A stretch of DNA of 6,242 nt from Candidatus Cloacimonadota bacterium (GTDB lineage Bacteria > Cloacimonadota > Cloacimonadia > Cloacimonadales > JAIOQZ01). The translations under genes and the position numbers were made by a program. The notes beneath the pieces are model-generated. The model saw only the letters and a list, made by a program, of their open reading frames with translations. It was not told where the DNA came from and made no database searches. Positions 1-5,739 of the stretch are shown here, piece after piece (within the stretch, counting starts at the first letter, position 1; each line of letters opens with the position of its first letter). The stretch lies in NCBI GenBank assembly GCA_021106755.1, contig JAIOTM010000320.1:1-6242 (forward strand), given 5' to 3'.

Positions 1-1912
1 TAACCGTTTCTACAGCATGAGGATTTCGTGCCCAGTTTCTCCGGGCTAAGCCGCCCATCACATCCCAGGATAATCCGCTCTTGAGAACTTCGTCTATACT
101 TGCGCTACCGTCCAGCACAATGCCGTTTCCACCGTTGCTGGCTCGTCCGATTCCCACGCCGCCACCGTTGGATAACACAACAAGGGTCATACCTCGTGCA
201 ATATTTCCACCAAAACACTGTACGGACATATCTGCTGTAAAGCGACTTCCATCGTAGATATTGGCAGTTTCGCGGTAGGGAGAGTCTGTCCCGGAAACAT
301 CGTGGTGGTCTCGACCTATCAGAACAGGTCCAATAACTCCTTTACGCACCATCTCATTAAATTTAAGAGCGATACGGATACGCCCTTCTTCATCAGAGTA
401 AAGTATTCTTGCTTTAGAGCCGACAACCAGTTTGTTTTCGTTCGCAGTCTTAATCCAGTGGTAGTTATCTCTGTCCTGCGGCGAACGGTTTGGGTCTATG
501 CAACCCATTGCCAGTTCATCGGTTATGTGTAAATCATTATCTTTTCCACTGAGACAAACCCAGCGAAATGGACCAAACCCATAATCAAAGCAAACAGGTC
601 CCATAATATCTTCCACATAAGAGGGCCAGATAAAACCTTGAGAAGTATCAGTTCCATTACTGGCGATGGTTTTTTCTCCTGCGACAAATACCGAAGCCAT
701 GAAGCTGTTGCCATAGTCCCAGAAGTGCATTCCTTTGTCAGTCAGCCGTTTAATTACCCGGTAGTGTCTGCGAAGCGATTCATCTACAAGTTCTTTGAAT
801 TTTTCAGAGTCTTCTCCTATCAGCCTGCGTCCTTCCTCAAAAGAGATGCCTGCGGGTGTATAACCACCTTCGTAAACTGCGTGGCAGGAAGTTTGATCTG
901 AGATTAGCGGAACTTCTATATTCTGCTCATCGAAGTATTCCAGTAACTCGACTATGTTGCCGTGGTAAGCTATTGAGATTGGTTGACCTTTTGCCTTGTA
1001 CTCTTTCATCCAGACAGCAATCTCGTCAGGGCTGTCAGAAACCTGAGCTACCCAGCCTTGCTCGTGTCTGGTTTTAATCCGGCTATAATCAACTTCGGCG
1101 ATAATCCCAATACCACCCGCTATTTCGACAGCTTTCGCCTGCGCACCAGACATCCCGCCCAAGCCGGAAGTAACAAAATAATTGCACCCAAGGTCTTTGT
1201 CCCCCGGAATTCCAAGGTATTGGCGTCCGGCATTCAGCAAAGTGATATAGGTTCCGTGCACAATGCCTTGAGGTCCAATGTACATCCAGCCACCCGCTGT
1301 CATCTGACCGTAGTTGGAAACTCCCATAGCCGCCATTTTTTTGAAGCTGTCGGGATTATCCCATTCACCAACCAGAAGCCCATTGGTTGAGATTACTCTG
1401 GGAGCTTCGGGGCGTGAAGGAAACAGCCCCACAGGATGACCTGAACTCATTACAAGTGTCTGGTCTTCCGTTATTATTTCGAGATATTTCTTTATCAGGC
1501 AATATTGCATCCAGTTCTGACAAACCTGCCCTGTTTCACCGTATGTTACTAACTCATAGGGGTATAACGCGACATCGAAGTCCAGATTGTTGTCTATCAT
1601 CAACTGCAACGCTCTTGCCTGAACAATACCCTTATATTCATGCTCCGGTTTCGCTTTTATGTTTGTGTCGGGACGATAACGATAGCCATAGATACGCCCC
1701 ATAGTTTTTAATTCCAGCAGAAACTCAGGAGCGATTTCCTTATGCAGGTGTTCAGGTATATATCTTAACGCGTTTTTTAGAGCAATTACTACCTCGTTGT
1801 GGGTTAAAACATTTCCACGACTCGGAGCACGGCGGATGCCAGCCTTAAACTTTTTTTCAGGAGGAAGTTCGTTTGAGAGCTGTACTGTGTCTGGATTGAT
1901 TTGTTTTTGCAT
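1..1912 (-). CDS. hutU: Urocanate hydratase (urocanase), long form, C-terminus off the left edge
   Basis: Cytoplasmic NAD+-dependent enzyme of histidine degradation: urocanate + water to 4-imidazolone-5-propionate. The reverse strand reads as one uninterrupted frame of 637 codons from ATG at 1912 to the window edge. Visible family motifs are SSGHPVGLFPS (about residues 156-166), YGQMTAGGWMYIGPQGIVHG (201-220), the glycine-rich TSGLGGMSGAQ (248-258) linked to NAD+ binding, SDQTSCH (338-344), FDYGFGPFRWVCLSG (442-456), IGRDHHDVSGTDSP (532-545) and SNGGGVGIG (581-589). The roughly 90-residue N-terminal extension and the HHDVSGTDSP signature match the vertebrate UROC1-like long form (about 670 aa), not the 557-aa Pseudomonas type, so perhaps 30-40 residues are missing here. 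The start is fixed by the SD AGGAGA, which overlaps the TAG stop of the upstream gene 8 bases away. It is the last visible gene of a three-gene minus-strand operon. Sampled lines are 50-60% G+C, richer than its neighbours. Identification is very secure. Confidence 0.96.
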   Translation of the reverse strand, partial: MQKQINPDTVQLSNELPPEKKFKAGIRRAPSRGNVLTHNEVVIALKNALRYIPEHLHKEIAPEFLLELKTMGRIYGYRYRPDTNIKAKPEHEYKGIVQARALQLMIDNNLDFDVALYPYELVTYGETGQVCQNWMQYCLIKKYLEIITEDQTLVMSSGHPVGLFPSRPEAPRVISTNGLLVGEWDNPDSFKKMAAMGVSNYGQMTAGGWMYIGPQGIVHGTYITLLNAGRQYLGIPGDKDLGCNYFVTSGLGGMSGAQAKAVEIAGGIGIIAEVDYSRIKTRHEQGWVAQVSDSPDEIAVWMKEYKAKGQPISIAYHGNIVELLEYFDEQNIEVPLISDQTSCHAVYEGGYTPAGISFEEGRRLIGEDSEKFKELVDESLRRHYRVIKRLTDKGMHFWDYGNSFMASVFVAGEKTIASNGTDTSQGFIWPSYVEDIMGPVCFDYGFGPFRWVCLSGKDNDLHITDELAMGCIDPNRSPQDRDNYHWIKTANENKLVVGSKARILYSDEEGRIRIALKFNEMVRKGVIGPVLIGRDHHDVSGTDSPYRETANIYDGSRFTADMSVQCFGGNIARGMTLVVLSNGGGVGIGRASNGGNGIVLDGSASIDEVLKSGLSWDVMGGLARRNWARNPHAVETV

Positions 1913-1915
1913 AAT

Positions 1916-1922
1916 GTCTCCT
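1916..1922 (-). promoter_or_regulatory. Shine-Dalgarno site of hutU, overlapping the upstream stop
   Basis: On the reverse strand AGGAGAC sits four bases before the hutU ATG, and its first two bases belong to the TAG stop (1923-1921) of the 276-codon gene. This fixes the hutU start. Ribosomes ending the upstream gene finish exactly on the hutU initiation site, so translational coupling is likely (inference). Confidence 0.8.
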
Positions 1923-2751
1923 ATTTCACCATATAACCATGCTTATAAAGGTCTTCCACTTCGATTTGAGGTTCTAACAGATATTTTTTTATTGTTTCAT
2001 AAAGTACTTCAATGAGGCCAAGATCTAGGTCATTTATTTTTTTATAGTCATTATGTTTTTTGCGTAAAACAAAAAAGGCATCTATGTTGGTTTCACTCAA
2101 ATCCGGTTGCCAGCCATCTTCGATATGTTCCGCGATTACAATTGATTTTCCTTTCTCAAAAGTGCCCTTTGCCAATCCTGAATAATAGTCCGTCCGAATA
2201 AAATGCTCCTCCGTAACATGTCTTGTTATGTGAAACAACAAAGCCGGTAAAACCATTTTATATTTATTGAATGTCTTCTTGCCTGTCATCCTGTACTGCA
2301 TATCAATATTCTGTGCCAGCATTAAAAATTTGGTAGAGTTATTAAATGAAAGAGCAGGATTACGATTATTGATAAACAGTGTTTTCTGATAGAATTTAAG
2401 ATGGGTAGTAAAACGTTGGTGTCCCCAGGTAATTCCCTCCTTGTCTATTTCAACTATCTTTCGAACCATTTGAGTTACCAGATCATCTAAGTAAACTGGA
2501 TTAAATATATCCAGATTGGTTTTGAATCCACCATTGGTCTGCTTGCTGTAACGATACTTAGGATTCGACACGCTACGGACAAATTCGTTCAGCATTTCAA
2601 TGTATTGGGGAAGTTGAGCATCATCTTCCTGAAACAATTTGACTGCCTGCTCCAGTTTCTGGAGTTTGATATTTATCTCGTTAAGATACATCTTGTTGAT
2701 GGTGTTCTTCTCTATTTTCAACATTCGATTAAGCATTTGTCTGAAATACAT
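1921..2751 (-). CDS. Protein of unknown family (276 aa) between the DHOD-like gene and hutU
   Basis: I do not recognise this protein. It is soluble-looking: no signal peptide and no convincing membrane span, although residues about 166-178 (MVLPALLFHITRH) are hydrophobic. The N-terminal 60 residues are rich in Lys, Leu, Glu and Gln and could form a helical or coiled-coil region (for example KLQKLEQAVKLFQEDD, 29-44). The middle holds aromatic and basic stretches such as TWGHQRFTTHLKFYQK (108-123) and RHVTEEHFIRTDYYSGLAKG (177-196). The C-terminal third is acidic and helical. I see no cysteine, no P-loop and no Rossmann glycine motif. The start ATG at 2751 is supported by AGAGGG four bases upstream; the next Met (residue 6) has no such site. 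It lies 12 bases after the DHOD-like gene and 8 before hutU, so it is surely co-transcribed. Sampled lines are 28-47% G+C, lower than hutU. That it is a real gene is likely; its function is unknown. Confidence 0.85.
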   Translation of the reverse strand: MYFRQMLNRMLKIEKNTINKMYLNEINIKLQKLEQAVKLFQEDDAQLPQYIEMLNEFVRSVSNPKYRYSKQTNGGFKTNLDIFNPVYLDDLVTQMVRKIVEIDKEGITWGHQRFTTHLKFYQKTLFINNRNPALSFNNSTKFLMLAQNIDMQYRMTGKKTFNKYKMVLPALLFHITRHVTEEHFIRTDYYSGLAKGTFEKGKSIVIAEHIEDGWQPDLSETNIDAFFVLRKKHNDYKKINDLDLGLIEVLYETIKKYLLEPQIEVEDLYKHGYMVK

Positions 2752-2755
2752 ATAT

Positions 2756-2761
2756 CCCTCT
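2756..2761 (-). promoter_or_regulatory. Shine-Dalgarno site of the 276-codon gene
   Basis: AGAGGG on the reverse strand, four bases before the ATG at 2751 and beginning two bases after the TAA stop of the DHOD-like gene (2764). It selects Met1 over the Met codons at residues 6, 10 and 21, none of which has a comparable site just upstream. Confidence 0.75.
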
Positions 2762-2763
2762 AC

Positions 2764-3756
2764 TTATTTTCCGGTTACTTCGCTCATGTATCGCAAGTAT
2801 TGTACACGTTCAAAAACCACAGGGTCCTTGAGTTGTTGTCTGCTTACTTTACCGCGAAACGATTCTATTGACGTAAATTTGTGTTTTTTCATCCAGTTAT
2901 TGAGAAAGTCCAGTGATTCACTGATTCGTATCGGTTTGTGTTTATAGATTGCCGAAACCATTTGAACAGCTTTCGCGCCGGCAAGTAATTGTTTAACCAC
3001 ACCTTCGCCATTGTGGATACCAGTAGAAGCACATAAGTCGCACTCAACAAAATCCGAAGCAATGGCTATCCAGCGAAGAGATATATGAATCTCTTCTGAT
3101 GTACTGTAAGCACTACCAGCTTTCGGGGTCAGCTTGTAAATGTCAATATCGGGGCTATAAAACCGATTAAAGAGTACAAGTCCTTCTATATCTGCTCGGG
3201 AAAACGTTCGCAAAGCTCTTGCTAGATTATCAAAATAGTAGCCAATCTTGAGTGATAGAGGAATAGAAACATGCTCTCTTACACTACGGATTATTTCGAG
3301 ATAACTTTCTTCGAGTGCTACCTCTTTGGAGTTGGGATTGGAAGGAAGCATGAAGATATTCAGCTCTAACGCGTCTGCTCCGGCTTTTTCTATCCTGCCC
3401 GCGAATTCCACCCATTCGCTGTTAGTATGACAGTTTATACTTGCGATAACAGGAATATCAACTCGTTCTTTCGTGTTTTTAACAAGCTTGAGGTACTCCT
3501 CTACTAAGTGCATCTTCTCGAAATACGTAACATAGTCTTCCGATTCCGCATGAAGCTGCGACTGTCTGGACGCACCCATTGCTTTAGCAACCTGGATGTT
3601 AATCTGCTCTTCAAAAAGTGACTTGAGAACAACCGCTCCCGCACCGTTTCGGGCTATTTCTTCGATGTTTTCCACCGAGTTTGTCAAACCACATGAACCG
3701 ACAATAATTGGATTCTTTAATTCGAGTCCAAGATAGTTGGTTTTAAGATTAATCAT
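2764..3756 (-). CDS. Dihydroorotate dehydrogenase-like flavoprotein (DHOD_like group), substrate unknown
   Basis: A 330-residue single-domain FMN-type TIM barrel of the dihydroorotate dehydrogenase superfamily, in the uncharacterised DHOD-like group and not true PyrD. Numbering from the chosen start: NYLGLELKNPIIVGSCGL (7-24) at the barrel entrance, VVLKSLFEEQI (42-52) typical of this group, IPVIASINCHT (101-111), ELNIFMLPSNP (131-141), SLKIGYY (168-174), LVLFNRFYSPDID (193-205), and STGIHNGEGVVKQLLAGAKA (244-263) with the expected FMN-phosphate loop. The NxSCPN motif, which carries the catalytic Cys of class 1 DHODs, is replaced by NIFMLP, so ordinary dihydroorotate oxidation is doubtful. 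There is no ferredoxin extension as in PreA. A longer start at 3777 adds seven residues (MKNREDD) but has no ribosome site. ATG 3756 has AGAGAGG five bases upstream and matches the usual MxLxTxYLGLxLKNP start. It is the first visible gene of the operon with hutU. Physiological substrate and electron acceptor are unknown. Confidence 0.9.
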   Translation of the reverse strand: MINLKTNYLGLELKNPIIVGSCGLTNSVENIEEIARNGAGAVVLKSLFEEQINIQVAKAMGASRQSQLHAESEDYVTYFEKMHLVEEYLKLVKNTKERVDIPVIASINCHTNSEWVEFAGRIEKAGADALELNIFMLPSNPNSKEVALEESYLEIIRSVREHVSIPLSLKIGYYFDNLARALRTFSRADIEGLVLFNRFYSPDIDIYKLTPKAGSAYSTSEEIHISLRWIAIASDFVECDLCASTGIHNGEGVVKQLLAGAKAVQMVSAIYKHKPIRISESLDFLNNWMKKHKFTSIESFRGKVSRQQLKDPVVFERVQYLRYMSEVTGK

Positions 3757-3761
3757 ATCAT

Positions 3762-3768
3762 CCTCTCT
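3762..3768 (-). promoter_or_regulatory. Shine-Dalgarno site deciding the DHOD-like start
   Basis: AGAGAGG on the reverse strand, five bases before ATG 3756. Bases upstream of the alternative ATG at 3777 (TTTTATACAA) contain no purine-rich site. The SD overlaps the TAG (3769-3767) that closes a protein-like reading frame coming from upstream, the same layout as the other two junctions of this operon. Confidence 0.7.
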
Positions 3769-3790
3769 ATTTTTCATTTGTATAAAACAA

Positions 3791-3823
3791 TTTAGAAGCT
3801 ATTATTTTTTTGAAGCTATTTTT
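3791..3823 (-). repeat. Pair of 16-base direct repeats over the operon promoter (possible operator)
   Basis: Two copies of the core AATAGCTTC (3820-3812 and 3803-3795 on the reverse strand) are spaced exactly 17 bases apart. Extended to 16 bases (3823-3808 and 3806-3791) they agree at 14 positions, consensus AAWAATAGCTTCWAAA. One copy fills the spacer between -35 and -10 and the other overlaps the -10 and the expected transcription start, a position suited to a repressor. The flanks are mostly A, so only the nine-base core is really informative. No regulator gene is in view. Confidence 0.4.
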
Positions 3824-3828
3824 GTCAA
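3801..3828 (-). promoter_or_regulatory. Candidate sigma70-type promoter of the DHOD-like/unknown/hutU operon
   Basis: On the reverse strand TTGACA (3828-3823, 6 of 6 to the -35 consensus) is followed after 16 bases by AATAAT (3806-3801, 5 of 6 to TATAAT). Transcription would begin near 3794, giving a leader of about 38 bases before ATG 3756. The region is very A+T-rich, so a chance match is possible, and in Bacteroidota proper the main promoter consensus differs (TAnnTTTG at -7), so the call depends on the host. Confidence 0.5.
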
Positions 3829-4095
3829 TCTCCCCATTAGCAAGTGTTTCTTTATGAATTTTCACGCCTGTTTCGGAATCACCTGAAGAAACTGTTTTAT
3901 CAATAGTAAAATAACTGGTAAATGATGATTTCAAAACAGAATCCAAAAAAAAACCAACTTACTTCTTTGAAAACCAAATCAAAAATGACACCTGAAACGA
4001 CTCTTCTTTATAGGCTATGATTTCACTAAAAAGCGTCAAGGGAAAATTGATTATTCAGAGGAAAAACAGGATGCTTTAACCCGGTTGATGTGATA

Positions 4096-4122
4096 GGTTC
4101 AGCTTGACAATATCTCTGAACC
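4096..4122 (+). repeat. Inverted repeat with an embedded -35-like TTGACA upstream of lysS
   Basis: GGTTCAG (4096-4102) and CTGAACC (4116-4122) are perfect seven-base inverted repeats separated by 13 bases. The loop contains TTGACA (4104-4109), a perfect -35 hexamer, but the best following -10 is weak (TTTAAC at 4124-4129 with only 14 bases of spacing). It could be an operator or part of the lysS promoter. There is no U-tract after it, so it is not a classical terminator. Confidence 0.3.
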
Positions 4123-4158
4123 GTTTAACTGGACGCTACTTTAGAAAAGGAGTTTTCC

Positions 4159-5658
4159 ATGGATAACGAAAACCAGATGTTGAAACTGAAACGAGAACGC
4201 CTGGCAAAACTGATAGAAAACGGAATTAATCCCTATCCTAACAAGTGTAAACGCACCCACAAAATAGTCGAATTGCGGGATAATGAAAAAGAGTTTGCAT
4301 CCGGGAATCAACCTGTTACCATTACCGGACGACTCGTAGCTATGCGCCGGATGGGAAAAATTGGATTTGGTGATGTTTCCGATGAAAGTGGAAATATTCA
4401 GATAGTTCTGAAAAGGGAAACAGTCGGCGTGGAAAACTACGACCTCTTTAAGCTCTTGAATATCGGTGATTTCGTTCAGGTGGACGGATACGCCTTCTAC
4501 ACTCAGACTGGAGAATATTCCGTAAATGTAGAACATATAACAATACTGAATAAATCACTGCGTTTGCTTCCTGCTGTAAAAGAAAAAAAAGTGGACGGTA
4601 AAGTAGAGCGTTTCGATGTATTCGCGGACGTAGAATTACGCTATCGTAAGCGCTACTTAGACTTACTGCTTAACCCGGATGTTCGTAAAACATTCGAGAC
4701 AAGGGCGAAAATAATTCGCTCAATGCGTAAAACTCTTGATGATATGAACTTTATCGAAGTTGAAACACCTGTACTTCAGCCTTTATATGGCGGAGCTAAC
4801 GCTCGTCCGTTTATCACGCATCATAATTCGCTTGGAATTGACCTTTATCTGCGCATAGCCACCGAACTTTATCTCAAACGGTTAGTTGTAGGTGGAATTG
4901 AGCGGGTTTATGAGATAGGTAAAAACTTCCGCAACGAAGGAATAGACAGTACACATAACCCGGAGTTCACCGCTCTGGAAGCGTATCAGGCGTATGCCGA
5001 TTACAACGATATAATGGAGCTATCCGAACAGCTTATCTATAACGCGGTTATTGCGGTGCATGGTAAAGAAGTTATAGAATATGACGGTGAAGAAATAAAC
5101 TTTGCCCGTCCCTGGAAAAGAGCCGGGATGATAGAGTTGATTGAAGAATTCAGCGGGTTCGACGCATCTGACTTTGATTTGGCAGAATTAAAAGCATTTT
5201 GTAAGGAAAAGGAGATTGAAACCAACCCTAACTGGGGTGTCGGTAAAATAATCGAAGAACTTTTCGAACATTTTGTTGAGCCAAAATTAGTGCAACCAAC
5301 CTTTGTGACTGATTTTCCTCTCGAAGTATCACCCCTTGCCAAGAAAAAACCGGAAAATCCGAAATTGGCAGAACGATTTGAAATTTTCATTGCCGGAAAC
5401 GAATTCGGAAATGCCTTTACCGAGTTAAATGACCCCCTTGACCAACGGAAACGACTTGAAGCTCAGGCAGCCCTGCGCGATCTTGGAGACCTCGAAGCCA
5501 ATGTGGTAGATGAAGATTTTATTGAAGCTCTCGAATACGGAATGCCACCTACCGGAGGCTTGGGAATTGGTATAGACCGTATTACAATGCTGCTTACGGA
5601 TAACACGTCTATAAAAGAAGTTATCCTGTTCCCGCAAATGAAACCAGAACAGGATTGA
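4159..5658 (+). CDS. lysS: Lysyl-tRNA synthetase, class II
   Basis: Charges tRNA-Lys with lysine using ATP, in the cytoplasm; normally essential. At 499 residues it is the full length of the bacterial class II enzyme. An N-terminal helix (1-22) leads to the OB-fold anticodon-binding domain (about 52-130, with [20 protein letters not shown] at 53-72). The linker [12 protein letters not shown] (159-170) is diagnostic of LysRS. The catalytic domain shows motif 1 around [20 protein letters not shown] (198-217), motif 2 as [20 protein letters not shown] (257-276) and motif 3 as [13 protein letters not shown] (467-479). The pocket segment [14 protein letters not shown] (413-426) is intact. The linker before ELRYRKRY has a few extra charged residues ([12 protein letters not shown], 141-152), a style I associate with Bacteroidota-type enzymes. 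ATG 4159 has AAGGAG six bases upstream. It diverges from the hutU operon and is followed after 81 bases by an epimerase gene on the same strand. No defect is visible. Confidence 0.97.
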   Translation: MDNENQMLKLKRERLAKLIENGINPYPNKCKRTHKIVELRDNEKEFASGNQPVTITGRLVAMRRMGKIGFGDVSDESGNIQIVLKRETVGVENYDLFKLLNIGDFVQVDGYAFYTQTGEYSVNVEHITILNKSLRLLPAVKEKKVDGKVERFDVFADVELRYRKRYLDLLLNPDVRKTFETRAKIIRSMRKTLDDMNFIEVETPVLQPLYGGANARPFITHHNSLGIDLYLRIATELYLKRLVVGGIERVYEIGKNFRNEGIDSTHNPEFTALEAYQAYADYNDIMELSEQLIYNAVIAVHGKEVIEYDGEEINFARPWKRAGMIELIEEFSGFDASDFDLAELKAFCKEKEIETNPNWGVGKIIEELFEHFVEPKLVQPTFVTDFPLEVSPLAKKKPENPKLAERFEIFIAGNEFGNAFTELNDPLDQRKRLEAQAALRDLGDLEANVVDEDFIEALEYGMPPTGGLGIGIDRITMLLTDNTSIKEVILFPQMKPEQD

Positions 5659-5672
5659 TAGCCTGAAACACC

Positions 5673-5708
5673 GATTTTGCTTGACGCAGTACCCTATAGA
5701 ACAAAATC
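5673..5708 (+). repeat. Weak inverted repeat in the lysS-epimerase gap
   Basis: GATTTTG (5673-5679) and CAAAATC (5702-5708) are perfect seven-base inverted repeats with a 22-base loop in the 81-base gap. The stem is A+T-rich, the loop long and no T-run follows, so it is a poor terminator. It may be fortuitous, leaving open read-through from lysS into the next gene. Confidence 0.2.
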
Positions 5709-5739
5709 TTATCCAATATTAATCAGACAAGGAACTTAT

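Larger units (their letters stand above)
3767..3958 (-). pseudogene. Start-less protein-like reading frame upstream of the operon (possible gene remnant)
   Basis: On the reverse strand a frame stays open for 63 codons from just after a TAA (3961-3959) to TAG at 3769-3767. The product has a mixed, protein-like composition (for example SGDSETGVKIHKETLANGEI, residues 25-44) but contains no Met, and its only early TTG codons lack a ribosome site. If one base is removed from the nine-T run (A9 on the given strand, 3945-3953), the frame joins a second open stretch reaching back to 4007, with the junction reading KEVSWFFLDSVLK, about 79 codons in all, still without an ATG. The stop overlaps the SD of the next gene, as at the other operon junctions. 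It may be the decayed or frameshifted end of an older upstream gene; chance in A+T-rich DNA is the main alternative. It also overlaps, and so competes with, the promoter call. I do not recognise a family. Confidence 0.22.
3778..4158. other. Divergent intergenic region between the hutU operon and lysS
   Basis: No complete gene with a start codon and ribosome site is visible on either strand. The left part carries the minus-strand promoter, direct repeats and the start-less frame. The right part carries a plus-strand frame (3989-4144) interrupted by adjacent TGA and TAG, and the GGTTCAG/CTGAACC inverted repeat. I find no T-box (no GGTGG-type box and no specifier stem), no tRNA cloverleaf and no U-tailed hairpin. 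The stretch is A-rich on the given strand, with homopolymers such as A9 at 3945-3953. Confidence 0.6.

Noticed and set aside
523..714. A minus-strand 63-codon frame within hutU that could suggest a frameshift in the gene
   Set aside because: It is in a different frame from urocanase. Translation from 1912 to 1 in the hutU frame has no stop and keeps the family motifs throughout, so hutU is not broken here.
302..1704. Several plus-strand open frames of 70-135 codons opposite hutU
   Set aside because: They lie antisense to a continuous, strongly conserved urocanase frame, lack ribosome sites and have no family-like content, so they are shadows.
3757..3777. Seven-residue N-terminal extension of the DHOD-like gene (ATG at 3777)
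   Set aside because: There is no ribosome site before it, while ATG 3756 has AGAGAGG and matches the usual start of the family.
3778..4158. T-box or lysine riboswitch in the lysS leader
   Set aside because: I see no conserved T-box sequence, no specifier stem, no lysine-riboswitch core and no terminator/antiterminator pair.
5037..5637. Minus-strand open frames of 70 and 117 codons opposite lysS
   Set aside because: They are antisense to the conserved catalytic domain of lysyl-tRNA synthetase, with no supporting start signals.
5681..5700. TTGACG and TATAGA as a promoter for the epimerase gene
   Set aside because: The two hexamers are only 8 bases apart, which is not a workable sigma70 spacing, and no better pair is visible.
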